Shown here one piece after another: positions 8,034 through 16,154 of a stretch of DNA of 40,126 nt (the first letter of the stretch is position 1; the number at the start of each line of letters is the position of its first letter). Where the stretch lies: NCBI GenBank assembly GCA_946538425.1, contig CAMNGM010000004.1, positions 1 through 40,126 of the forward strand, given 5' to 3'. Origin of the DNA: an uncultured Bacteroidales bacterium. Its GTDB lineage: Bacteria; Bacteroidota; Bacteroidia; Bacteroidales; UBA932. The notes under the pieces were generated by a model that did not search any database, was not told where the DNA came from, and saw only the letters and a program-made list of their open reading frames with translations. The position numbers were made by a program, and so were the translations under genes.

Positions 8034-10574
8034 TTATTTCTTTTCCGGAACGGGCTTGATGTACACGTCCCGCTGCGGGAAGGGGATTTCGATGCCGTGC
8101 TCGTGGAAGGCGTTGTAGATGGCTTCCTTGGCGCGGGCGGGGAAGGTGTAGTGGGTCTCGACGGTGGTGTAGAGGGCGACGACGAGGTTGACGGAACTCT
8201 CGCCGAAACCGTCGAAGCGGACGTCCACCGGGAAGGACGGGTCCACGACGTCGCGGCCGGCCTTGTCCTTGACCATCAGGGGCGCGAGGGCCTCCAGGAT
8301 GACCTGGCGGGCGTAGGCGACATCGGTGCCGTAGCGCACGGCGACCGGCATCTTGATGAATTCGTAGTTCCGGCCGGTGTTCAGGTTGCGGAACTTCTTC
8401 GTGAACAGGTCGGTGTTCGTGAAGGCGATCAGGGAGCCGTCTTCATCCTCGACCTGCGTGGTCTGGTAGCTCACGCGCTTGACGATGCCGCGGACGCCGT
8501 CGCAGGAGATCTTGTCGCCGATGCGGATGCGGCCGGCCATCAGCTGGATGCCGTAGAAGAAGTTGTTGATGAGGTCCTTGAGGGCAAAACCGATACCGGC
8601 GGCCAGACCGGTCGTGATGTAGGTGAGGGCATTCATCGGCAGGTCCAGGATGGCGAAGGCGACGAGCAGGTACAGCGCCCAGCCCAGCAGGGAAAAGATG
8701 GTGTTGGCGAGGCTCAGGTTCACGTCGGATTCCTTGAGCGGCAGGAGGGAATCGGTCTTCTCCTCGATCATATTGCGCAGCTTGAACACGCGGAACAGGG
8801 CCTTGCCCAGGTAGATCAGGTAGCGGAAGACGAAAAGCAGCGCCAGCACCAGCAGAATGTTGGACAGGGTGAAGGAGGAGAAGTCCTTGTGCGTGACGAG
8901 CGCCCGCTTCATCAAGTCGGTTCCGGTGAGGGAAAGCTGGTACGCGCGGGACGTGAGCAGGGCGCTCAACGGGAACGAGTAGATGGTCATCAGCGGGACG
9001 ACGACCATCCGGAGCAGGTCGTACAGCCACGTGACCTCGATGAAGGCGTCCTTGTCATCCAGCGGGAGGCGCGGGTTCTCCTGGTGATAGCGGGCTTTCC
9101 GGCGGACCACCCGGTTCTCATAGTACCGCATCATCAGGTAGTAGAGCGTGGTGATCGTGTGCAGGAGGGCCAGCAGGAAGGTCCAGAACGTGATCAGGAG
9201 CACGCCGATCATCGAGTATCCGGCCAGGGACAGGATGGCGGTGACGGCCATCACCGCGACGGACACCCACATATAGCGGAGGTCCGCCCGGCTCACGCGG
9301 GCCCGGCAGCGGACGTTCACGATGCTCTGCCAGATGATGAACAGCAGCAGGGCGGGCGGGAATACGAGCGGGACGGCGCTGGCCGGCAGGAAGATGGCCC
9401 GCATCAGGATGCAGGCGAAAGCCAGCAGCAGGGTGGGCACGTAGATGCGGATCGAGGCGCGCGCCTGGTCGCCGCGGATGCGGATAAGCAGCGACACCAG
9501 GATGGCGAGGGTGAGCCAGGCATACTGGGTGAGGAGCTGGTAAGCCATCCGCCAGTAGGGATTGCCCCGGTCGGACTTGATCAGCAGCATCCCCAGCACG
9601 AAGAGGAAGGTGCCCAGGATGGCGGTCAGGATGGGTCTGAACTGGATCCATTTCTCCTTCTTGATCCAGCGATAGGCGACGAAGCCGATGAGGACCGCCG
9701 CGAGGGCGGAGAGCAGCAGCATCGCCAGGGACAGCACGGCATAGGCGAGGACGTATTCTCCGCTGAAGGTGCGGGAAATCTCGCCGCTTTCCGACTGCTC
9801 CCGGGGGTCCATCGCATACCGCATCCGCAGGTCGCTCTTCACGAACTGGGTGATCCCGCCCCACTGGGTGAGGATCTGGACGATGTTCACGTTCCCGCCG
9901 ATGTAGCGGTTCTTCTGGGTGTCCGCATAATTGGCCTGGGCGTAGTCATAGGCCTGCTTGAGCCGGGCCTCGGTTTCCGCGCAGAGGACGCTGTCCTTCA
10001 TCGCGAGCGCGACGGACTCCCCGTACAGGGCTGTCAGGGCGCCGGCGTAATGCAGGCAGCTGTCCAGCAGGGCGGCTTGCCCGGGATCCACTTCCTCCTG
10101 CGGAACCGGTTCGCGGGTGAGGGAGTCCGCGACCGCGAGGGTGTCAGCGGACTGACGCCGGAGCATCCCCTGGAGCGTCTCGTTCAGCATTTCATAGCGG
10201 CGGAGGCCCGACCGGGCCACGGCCCGGTACTGGTCGGACAGGAGGACCTGCTCCTGGAAGGCGGAAGTGACGCGGGTGACCTCCTCCAGGGCGAAGGCCA
10301 TATCGAAGGTAAATTCCGGCCGCTGGGTATACAGCATGATGGTCACCTCGTCCGCCGACTTGAGCACCCGGTCGAAGGCCTCGCGCTGCTGGCGGTTGTT
10401 CACCATCAGCGTGTCGGATTCCAGGGCCGACGCGTAGGAGTTCCGCAGCTCCTGCAGAAGGCTGTTCAGCGTAGACTGGAAGTCCTTCTCGGGCACCACG
10501 GAGCGGGCCGGAAGCGCCAGCAGCAGGGGAAAGGCCAGGAGGACGGCGTATCGGAAGAGGGAACGGATGCGCAT
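8034..10574 (-). CDS. Large MscS-family mechanosensitive channel
   Basis: An inner-membrane channel opened by membrane tension, protecting against osmotic downshock. It has 846 aa, far longer than E. coli MscS. A signal peptide (MRIRSLFRYAVLLAFPLLLA) is followed by a periplasmic helical region to about residue 250, many transmembrane helices at about 260-620, and then the MscS pore and beta domain. The pore helix region reads ITTGLAAGIGFALKDLINNF, followed by FYGIQLMAGRIRIGDKI and the beta-domain segment RVSYQTTQVEDEDGS. The layout is like MscK/YbdG-type large channels. It lies between the patatin gene (11 bp upstream) and the pectinesterase gene (3 bp downstream), so the three are probably co-transcribed. 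Confidence 0.92.
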   Translation of the reverse strand: MRIRSLFRYAVLLAFPLLLALPARSVVPEKDFQSTLNSLLQELRNSYASALESDTLMVNNRQQREAFDRVLKSADEVTIMLYTQRPEFTFDMAFALEEVTRVTSAFQEQVLLSDQYRAVARSGLRRYEMLNETLQGMLRRQSADTLAVADSLTREPVPQEEVDPGQAALLDSCLHYAGALTALYGESVALAMKDSVLCAETEARLKQAYDYAQANYADTQKNRYIGGNVNIVQILTQWGGITQFVKSDLRMRYAMDPREQSESGEISRTFSGEYVLAYAVLSLAMLLLSALAAVLIGFVAYRWIKKEKWIQFRPILTAILGTFLFVLGMLLIKSDRGNPYWRMAYQLLTQYAWLTLAILVSLLIRIRGDQARASIRIYVPTLLLAFACILMRAIFLPASAVPLVFPPALLLFIIWQSIVNVRCRARVSRADLRYMWVSVAVMAVTAILSLAGYSMIGVLLITFWTFLLALLHTITTLYYLMMRYYENRVVRRKARYHQENPRLPLDDKDAFIEVTWLYDLLRMVVVPLMTIYSFPLSALLTSRAYQLSLTGTDLMKRALVTHKDFSSFTLSNILLVLALLFVFRYLIYLGKALFRVFKLRNMIEEKTDSLLPLKESDVNLSLANTIFSLLGWALYLLVAFAILDLPMNALTYITTGLAAGIGFALKDLINNFFYGIQLMAGRIRIGDKISCDGVRGIVKRVSYQTTQVEDEDGSLIAFTNTDLFTKKFRNLNTGRNYEFIKMPVAVRYGTDVAYARQVILEALAPLMVKDKAGRDVVDPSFPVDVRFDGFGESSVNLVVALYTTVETHYTFPARAKEAIYNAFHEHGIEIPFPQRDVYIKPVPEKK

Positions 10575-10585
10575 AACACCTTGCT

Positions 10586-13129
10586 TTAGAAGTCAAAGCC
10601 GATGGAGGCGTAGGCGGTGAGTCCGGTGATATGGCACCACTGGACGGCCACCCGGAGCGGGCCGACGATCGACTGGCGTGAATACTCCGCGCCGAAGGCA
10701 TAGATCGGCTGGGCAATGAAAATGTCGCGGAAGTCATAGGCTCGCTGGAAGAGGCCGCCCCGGAGGGTCGCGTAGTTCTTGCGCAGGAAACGGTATCTCA
10801 AGTCCAGCTGCGGGACGATGACGATGTTGTCGGTGCTCCGGAAGCCATTGGCGAAACCGAAGAAGGGAATTTGGCGCTCGACGTAGCGGTTGGCCATGAA
10901 TCCGCCCGCGACGACATAGTGCCGGAAATTCATCTCTTTCGACTCGGTGGAGTTGTAACCGAGGTACAGGGTGGGCAGGACCGTGAAGTTCTCCCCGATG
11001 GAGAAGGCGGCCTCGAAGCTGCCCATCACGCTGTAATAGGGCTTGACGGGGACCCTGGGATCCGGTTCGTAGTCATCGGGAACCTCCGGGCCGGGGCCCT
11101 CGCTCTCATCCTCGTCCGCCCGGGTCCGGAGAAGGGCGGACACGGCCGTGTCGTCCCCGCCGCCGGCCGTATCATTCCCGCTGTTCCAAGCGTCGAAATA
11201 ATCCGGTTGCCGCTGTCCTTTGAAGACATAGCGTCCATTGAGGTACAGCCTGACGCCCCGCGTGGGGAAATAGCCGTCATCGAAGGTCTCGTACTTGCCG
11301 GTTCCGAAACCGGAGAGCCAGTAGCTCTTCCAGTCCCATCCCATATTCATATTCGCATACTCCAGGCGGTGTTCGTAGGGGTTCATCTCCGCCGTCAATC
11401 CGATCCGGAGGGAACCGTTCTTGAGCCGGGAGTCCTCCAGGTAACCGTCGATGGCGGCGTTGAAGAGTTGCTCGTGGGTGTCTCCGGTCCATCCGAGCAC
11501 GGTGCTGGTGAGGCCGAGGCGGCCGACGATGCCGTAGGAAGGCAGGCCGATCCGGGACTTGGTTCCCCAGTCCACCGTCAGGTTGGGGCTGGTGCCGAGT
11601 TTGAGGTCCGCCGACAGCCGCATACCGGTGAGCCGGCGGGTACCCAGTCCGTAGTGCAGGGCGACGGACACGGTCTCGTCCGTATCGGCCCGGAGGCCGA
11701 TGGCGAGATCGTTCGTCTGTCCCTTCTGGCAGTCGAACACCAGGGTGTAAGGCTCTGAGTTCCCTTCCAAATGGTAGGTGACGGATTCGAAGGCGTTGGT
11801 GCCGTAGATGCTGTTCAGGAGGCGCTCGATGACGGCCCGGTCATAGATGCCGTCGGCGGGCAAGTCCTTGGGGTGGACGATCCAGCGCTGCTCCCGCTCC
11901 TTGATGCCGTTGAACTTAACCTCTTTCACCCGGACGCGCTGCTGCGCCAAGTTGACGGCGGCCGGATGGCTGGCGACCTGGGGCTCCGCCTTCCCGGCGA
12001 CGACCTGTGCGATGGACTCGAACAGCTCCTTGTGCTGGATGGCGTTCTGGTAACCCTGGTCGATGATGTCGTCCACGGAGGCGTCGTCGAAGGACAGCAT
12101 CGTGTAACCCTTCAGCTCGTGATGGACGCCGAGGTCCAGCAACTTGCGGGCGGGACCGTTCGCAGAGGAGGCCAGCAGGGTGATCGTCTGCATCAGGAAG
12201 TCCGCGGGGGAGTTGAGCTCGTTCAGTTCGCGGTGGATGGCCATGTCCGAGCCGATGATGATGTCCGCGCCCATCGCCTTGGCGATATCGACCGGATAGT
12301 TGTTCCGCATGCCGCCGTCCAGGAGCACCTCGCCGTTCTGGCGCACGGCCCGGAAGTAGAACGGGATGGCCATCGTGGACCGGAGGGCGTCGGTGATCTT
12401 GCCGGAGGTCCAGTACTTGGGCGTCATCGCGTAGAGGTCCGTCGCGACGCAGGCGTAGGGGATGGGCAGGTCCGCGAAGCTGATGCTGTCCTGGTAGTTC
12501 ACGGTGATGGAACTGAGCATATTCCGGACGTTGAGGCCGTACAGGAAGCCGTCCGGCAGGCCGAGGCCCATCCGGGAGATGGACTCGTTGAGCATATCGG
12601 CCGAGCTGTGCCCGGATTCCGCCGCCATCTTGTCGGCGATCCGTTCGTTCTTGAGACGGTCCGCGAGGTCCTCGTCATCGTAGTGATGCGGGATGCGCAG
12701 GACGTACTTGTCGCGGTACTTGCGGACTTTGTAGCTGATGTATTCCTTGGGAACGTCATCCGACATCATAATGGGCCATTCGATGGCGCGCACCAGCGAA
12801 TCCAGCTGGTCGTGCTTGTAGCCCAGGGCGTACAGGCCGCCCACGAGGCCGCCCATGCTGGTGCCCGTGACGACGTCCACGGGGATGCCCAGCTCTTCCA
12901 TATATTTGATTACGCCCAGGTGCGCGAGGCCCCGGGCGCCTCCGCCGGCCAGGACCAGGCCCACCGTGGGCCGGTACTGCCGGATGGAGTCCATCCGCGC
13001 GCGCACTTTCGCGAATGCGAGGGAGTCAGCTTCGGGATGGGCGCTTTCCAAGATCGGCTTGAAATCTTGCGCCATCACGCTTCCAGCAAGCGCAAACGCG
13101 GCAATCAAGGCGGCAAACAGTCTTTTCAT
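10586..13129 (-). CDS. Patatin-like phospholipase with outer-membrane barrel
   Basis: Probable lipid acyl hydrolase carried to the surface by its own C-terminal barrel (PlpD-like, type Vd layout). It has 847 aa with signal peptide MKRLFAALIAAFALAGSVMA. The patatin domain has the oxyanion loop GGGARG (62-67), nucleophile Ser91 in GTSMG and catalytic Asp271 in DGG. A POTRA-like segment follows (about 385-470, around RVRVKEVKFNGIKEREQRW), then a BamA/surface-antigen type beta-barrel to the end. The final residues ASIGFDF end in phenylalanine, as outer-membrane proteins do. It is the first gene of the minus-strand operon, with a promoter box 32 bp upstream. Substrate (phospholipid or lysophospholipid) is inferred from the family. 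Confidence 0.93.
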   Translation of the reverse strand: MKRLFAALIAAFALAGSVMAQDFKPILESAHPEADSLAFAKVRARMDSIRQYRPTVGLVLAGGGARGLAHLGVIKYMEELGIPVDVVTGTSMGGLVGGLYALGYKHDQLDSLVRAIEWPIMMSDDVPKEYISYKVRKYRDKYVLRIPHHYDDEDLADRLKNERIADKMAAESGHSSADMLNESISRMGLGLPDGFLYGLNVRNMLSSITVNYQDSISFADLPIPYACVATDLYAMTPKYWTSGKITDALRSTMAIPFYFRAVRQNGEVLLDGGMRNNYPVDIAKAMGADIIIGSDMAIHRELNELNSPADFLMQTITLLASSANGPARKLLDLGVHHELKGYTMLSFDDASVDDIIDQGYQNAIQHKELFESIAQVVAGKAEPQVASHPAAVNLAQQRVRVKEVKFNGIKEREQRWIVHPKDLPADGIYDRAVIERLLNSIYGTNAFESVTYHLEGNSEPYTLVFDCQKGQTNDLAIGLRADTDETVSVALHYGLGTRRLTGMRLSADLKLGTSPNLTVDWGTKSRIGLPSYGIVGRLGLTSTVLGWTGDTHEQLFNAAIDGYLEDSRLKNGSLRIGLTAEMNPYEHRLEYANMNMGWDWKSYWLSGFGTGKYETFDDGYFPTRGVRLYLNGRYVFKGQRQPDYFDAWNSGNDTAGGGDDTAVSALLRTRADEDESEGPGPEVPDDYEPDPRVPVKPYYSVMGSFEAAFSIGENFTVLPTLYLGYNSTESKEMNFRHYVVAGGFMANRYVERQIPFFGFANGFRSTDNIVIVPQLDLRYRFLRKNYATLRGGLFQRAYDFRDIFIAQPIYAFGAEYSRQSIVGPLRVAVQWCHITGLTAYASIGFDF

Positions 13130-13160
13130 CGTTTAAAATCTGCGGTTTCAGTTCAATTAA

Positions 13161-13168
13161 CAAATATA
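13161..13168 (-). promoter_or_regulatory. Promoter box TATATTTG for the patatin/MscS/pectinesterase operon
   Basis: A minus-strand TAnnTTTG box 31 bp upstream of the ATG at 13129. It faces away from the ABC-operon promoter, with a dispersed repeat copy (13198-13233) between them. Confidence 0.7.
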
Positions 13169-13197
13169 ACAATTATTTCGGACTTGTCGTTTTCCCT

Positions 13198-13233
13198 TGT
13201 CATTTCGACCGAGCGGAGCGAGTGGAGAAATCT
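13198..13233 (+). repeat. Dispersed repeat (TGTCATTTC...GAAATCT variant)
   Basis: A single 36-bp copy that begins TGTCATTTC and ends GAGAAATCT. ATTTC pairs with GAAAT, and the middle has the palindrome CGAGCGGAGCG. It sits between two divergent promoters. The same variant occurs as an inverted pair at 17408-17521. Confidence 0.75.
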
Positions 13234-13267
13234 GTTCGCAACTTTTTTGCAATTTTTTCAATAAAAA

Positions 13268-13298
13268 TTTGCAGATATGATTTTTGTTTGTACCTTTG
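13268..13298 (+). promoter_or_regulatory. Full promoter TTTG-N19-TACCTTTG for the ABC operon
   Basis: The -33 element TTTG is at 13268-13271 and the -7 box TACCTTTG at 13291-13298, with an exact 19-bp spacer. This matches the Bacteroidota housekeeping sigma consensus closely, so the promoter should be strong unless repressed. Confidence 0.85.
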
Positions 13299-13300
13299 CG

Positions 13301-13322
13301 GTGTACTAATAAACTAATACAC
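13301..13322 (+). promoter_or_regulatory. Probable operator for the YtrA-type GntR repressor
   Basis: A 22-bp imperfect palindrome, GTGTACTAAT then AAACTAATACAC, with 8 of 11 positions symmetric and outer half-sites GTGTA/TACAC. It begins 3 bp after the -7 box, so it covers the transcription start. The operon's third gene encodes a YtrA-type GntR regulator. Bacillus YtrA is known to use AGTGTA/TACACT half-sites, so autorepression is the natural reading. Confidence 0.7.
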
Positions 13323-13331
13323 ATAAACGAT

Positions 13332-14168
13332 ATGATCGAAATCAACAATCTCGGATTCAGTTATGGCCCCAAGCCGGTGCTGAAGAACATCTCGATGAAG
13401 GTGTCCGAAGGCAACATCTACGGACTCCTCGGCGAGAACGGGGTGGGGAAGACCACCCTGCTGACGCTCCTGTGCGGCCTCAAGAAGCCCCAGGAGGGTA
13501 CCATCCTCGTGGACGGTCGCAATCCGTTCGACCGCCAGCCTTCGCTCCTCGCCGACCAGTTCTATCTGCCGGACGAGGTGACTCCCGTGCACGCCAAGGC
13601 CATCGACTTCGCGAAGGAGCACGGCGTGTTCTGGCCGAACTTCGACCTGGACAAGTTCTACACGATCCTCGGCGAACTGGATGTGGTGGCGACGCAGCGC
13701 ATGGACGCGATGTCCGCCGGCCAGCTCAAAAAGACCTGGATCGCCTTCGCCCTCGCGTGCAACGTGAAATACTATTATCTGGACGAGCCCACGAACGGCC
13801 TGGACATTCCCTCCAAGGCGCAGTTCCGCAAAGCCGTGACCCGCTACACGGCCGAGGACTCCACCCTCATCATCTCCACGCACCAGGTGCGCGACCTGGA
13901 GAACATCATCGACCCGATCATCATCCTGGACAACCAGGCGGTGCTCGTGAACGCGTCGATGCAGGAAATCTCCGAGAAGCTGTACTTCGACTACGGCACC
14001 GAGATCCAGCCCGGCGCCCTGTACCTCGAGCAGACCCCCGGCGGCTGCATCCAGGTGTACCCCAACACCACGGGCGAGGAAAGCAAGGTCAACGTGGAGG
14101 CCTTCTTCAATACGGTCCATGCCCACAAGGACCTCCTCAAACCGATGTTCAACCAAGTAAACGAGTAA
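13332..14168 (+). CDS. ABC transporter ATP-binding protein
   Basis: The ATPase of a small ABC exporter-type system, 278 aa, cytoplasmic face of the inner membrane. Walker A is GENGVGKT (34-41), the signature is a non-canonical MSAGQ (127-131) in place of LSGGQ, Walker B is YYYLDEP (147-153) and the H-loop His is 184 (STHQ). A C-terminal extension of about 70 residues follows the ATPase core. The start MIEINNLGFSYG is chosen because the longer frame would cross the promoter and operator. It is the first gene of the operon with a membrane subunit 4 bp downstream. The substrate is unknown; related Ytr systems respond to cell-wall-active antibiotics. Confidence 0.93.
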   Translation: MIEINNLGFSYGPKPVLKNISMKVSEGNIYGLLGENGVGKTTLLTLLCGLKKPQEGTILVDGRNPFDRQPSLLADQFYLPDEVTPVHAKAIDFAKEHGVFWPNFDLDKFYTILGELDVVATQRMDAMSAGQLKKTWIAFALACNVKYYYLDEPTNGLDIPSKAQFRKAVTRYTAEDSTLIISTHQVRDLENIIDPIIILDNQAVLVNASMQEISEKLYFDYGTEIQPGALYLEQTPGGCIQVYPNTTGEESKVNVEAFFNTVHAHKDLLKPMFNQVNE

Positions 14169-14172
14169 GGCC

Positions 14173-14994
14173 ATGAACGAAATCTTCGACTTCAAGCGCT
14201 TCTGGACCTATTTCAAATACGACCTCAAGCAGGCGTGGCGCAACCACTCCAAGGCCGCCATCATGATCGGTGGCGCCAGCGCCATCTTCTATGTCATCTG
14301 GGTGCTCGCGAGCCTGGTGTTCACGCAGCACTGGTCCTCCCCGGTTATCTATGCGCGCTTAGCGGTGTTCATCCTCGCCTTCGCCATCCTCGAACTCTAT
14401 ATGGTCCGGGCCTACGGGTATCTGACCGAGAAGAAGGCGGGATCGGCCTGGCTCATGGTCCCGGCCTCCAAGGCGGAGAAGTTCGTGTCGATGATCCTGA
14501 TGGTGTGCATCGTCATCCCGCTGCTGTTCTTCGTGGTGTATATGGTCCTCGACGGTTTCCTCTCCCTGGTGGATCCCACCTATGGACAGGCCCTGATCTC
14601 CGGCGGAATCAACGTGTACAGCGAGCTGATCGAAGGGATCAGCACCCTCGGCGCCGAGTCCCCGATCGTATTCACTCCTTCCAGCTTCATCTTCCCGACC
14701 ATCATCAGCCTGTTCTGCAACTTCCTGTACTTCCACCTGTGCGGCATCTGCTTCAAGAAGAACAAGCTCGTGGGCGCGATTGCCATCCTGTTCGGCCTCT
14801 CGCTCGTGCTGTCTCTCCTGACCGGCATCTTCGTTCCGCGGATTTTCACGAACATCGACTTCAACAACATGGACGAAATGCAGCTTGCCCATTGGGTCAC
14901 CGGCTGCATGAACGCTGGAGTTATCATCTCCTGTCTCCTGACCGTCGGCCTCGGCTGGGGTGTCTGGCGCCGCATCAAAACCATTCAGCACTAA
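14173..14994 (+). CDS. ABC transporter membrane protein
   Basis: A 273-aa integral inner-membrane protein with about six hydrophobic segments, including IMIGGASAIFYVIWVLASLV, LLFFVVYMVL, a pair at about 175-230, and a last one near VIISCLLTVGLGWGVW. I see no catalytic motif. Its place 4 bp after the ATPase gene and before a GntR regulator gene marks it as the permease partner. It has no close family name I can assign with certainty. Two copies, or a dimer with the ATPase, would be needed for a full transporter. Confidence 0.88.
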   Translation: MNEIFDFKRFWTYFKYDLKQAWRNHSKAAIMIGGASAIFYVIWVLASLVFTQHWSSPVIYARLAVFILAFAILELYMVRAYGYLTEKKAGSAWLMVPASKAEKFVSMILMVCIVIPLLFFVVYMVLDGFLSLVDPTYGQALISGGINVYSELIEGISTLGAESPIVFTPSSFIFPTIISLFCNFLYFHLCGICFKKNKLVGAIAILFGLSLVLSLLTGIFVPRIFTNIDFNNMDEMQLAHWVTGCMNAGVIISCLLTVGLGWGVWRRIKTIQH

Positions 14995-15000
14995 TACACT

Positions 15001-15339
15001 ATGAACTTCAATACCGAAAAACCCATCTATCTCCAGATCGTGGATGTGATCGCCGACCGCATCCTCTCGGGAGAGCTCAAGGGAGGGGACCGCATCCCCT
15101 CCGTGAGAGAGTACGGTGCCGACATCGGGGTGAACCCGAACACGATGATGCGCTCCTACGAGAAGCTCACCGCCGACGGCATCATCTACAACAAGCGCGG
15201 CATCGGGTACTTCGTCGCCGACGACGCCCGGGACACCGTGCTGGCGGCCCAGCGCAAGGACTTCATCGAGAAGGAAGTCCCGGCCATCAAGCAGCGCATG
15301 ACCCTTCTCGGTCTCGATCCCTCCATCTTCAACGAATAG
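15001..15339 (+). CDS. GntR-family regulator, YtrA type
   Basis: A DNA-binding repressor of 112 aa, the short YtrA subfamily without a large effector domain. The winged helix reads IYLQIVDVIADRILSGELKGGDRIPSVREYGADIGVNPNTMM in overlapping pieces: ILSGELKGGDRIPSVRE, then DIGVNPNTMMRSYEKL, then GIIYNKRGIGYFV. A short C-terminal helical tail probably supports dimerisation. It starts 6 bp after the permease gene stop. The palindrome over the operon's transcription start (13301-13322) is its likely target, so it should repress its own operon. Confidence 0.93.
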   Translation: MNFNTEKPIYLQIVDVIADRILSGELKGGDRIPSVREYGADIGVNPNTMMRSYEKLTADGIIYNKRGIGYFVADDARDTVLAAQRKDFIEKEVPAIKQRMTLLGLDPSIFNE

Positions 15340-15350
15340 AATAGAATACG

Positions 15351-16037
15351 ATGAAACAGATCCTTTATATGGCGGCGACGGCGCTCCTTTGCGCCTCCTG
15401 CTTCCACGTGAACACCAACTGGACCGGCGGCAAGAACGCCATCAAGGGCGAAGGCCCCGTCGTTTCCAAGTCCTTCGATCTCAAGGACTTCGACCAGGTC
15501 GTCATCAACGGCCACGCCGATGTCACCTTCACCCAGTCCGATACCTACGAGGTGACCCTCCGCGCCCAGGAGAACATTTTCGACTATGTCGATTACCGGG
15601 TCGATGGCACGACCCTCATCCTCGAATTGAAAGACAAGCGCTCCGTCCGCTCGACGGATTTTGACGTGACCCTCAAGGCTCCCGCGCTGAAGCGCCTCGA
15701 GGTGAACGGGGCCGCCGACTTCGACATCCCGGCCGGCCTGGCCTGCGACGGCGACCTCCAGATCGAGGTCAACGGCGCCGGCGACCTTTCCTTCAACGCC
15801 GTCCGTTGCAACAACCTGTCCATCACGGCCAACGGCGCCGCCGACGTGGACCTCCAGGCCCTCGGCGTGAAGAAGCTCAAGGTCGAGGTGAACGGCGCCG
15901 GCGACGTGAACATCGACGGCAACGCCGGCGAGGCGGACCTTTCCGTCAATGGCGCCGGCGACATCGACGCCACCGGCCTCCAGGTCGCCGGCGCGGTGTC
16001 CAAGCACGCCTCCGGCATTGCCAAGATCAAGATGTAA
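15351..16037 (+). CDS. DUF2807 (GIN-domain) beta-helix lipoprotein
   Basis: A 228-aa probable lipoprotein (signal peptide then LLCASC, Cys17) of the head-GIN/DUF2807 family, placed in the envelope; some members are described as putative adhesins. The protein is built from repeated rungs with the motif (V/I/A)NGA(A/G)D at residues 53, 119, 141, 161, 181 and 200. The roughly 20-residue period and stacked Asn fit a parallel beta-helix. It is the last gene of the ABC-GntR operon, 11 bp after the regulator gene, so the ABC system may respond to the envelope. Its molecular role is not known. Confidence 0.88.
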   Translation: MKQILYMAATALLCASCFHVNTNWTGGKNAIKGEGPVVSKSFDLKDFDQVVINGHADVTFTQSDTYEVTLRAQENIFDYVDYRVDGTTLILELKDKRSVRSTDFDVTLKAPALKRLEVNGAADFDIPAGLACDGDLQIEVNGAGDLSFNAVRCNNLSITANGAADVDLQALGVKKLKVEVNGAGDVNIDGNAGEADLSVNGAGDIDATGLQVAGAVSKHASGIAKIKM

Positions 16038-16065
16038 CCTATCTTAGTTAAACATAATCGTTTTC

Positions 16066-16100
16066 CGGGCCGGGCCGTCGTGAGACACCCCGGCCCGTTT
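16066..16100 (+). terminator. Terminator of the ABC-GntR-DUF2807 operon
   Basis: Stem CGGGCCGGG/CCCGGCCCG (16066-16074 with 16089-16097) followed by TTT. It is GC-rich but has a short T-run. It lies 29 bp after the operon's last stop. Confidence 0.65.
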
Positions 16101-16102
16101 AC

Positions 16103-16134
16103 AAAAAAGGCCGGACCCGCGCGGGTCCGGCCTT
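16103..16134 (-). terminator. Terminator of the aquaporin gene
   Basis: A perfect 14-bp palindromic stem, AAGGCCGGACCCGC with its complement (16107-16134), followed on the minus strand by a run of six T. It lies 21 bp after the aquaporin stop and is convergent with the ABC-operon terminator. Confidence 0.85.
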
Positions 16135-16154
16135 AAACCTTTGAAGAACGGGGC

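Noticed and set aside
8031..10589. Long open frame opposite the MscS gene (852 codons), and similar long antisense frames at 4055-6427 and 37990-40116
   Set aside because: GC-rich codon bias leaves antisense frames open. Their translations are low-complexity His/Asp/Gly/Arg strings without domains, while the other strand has clear families.
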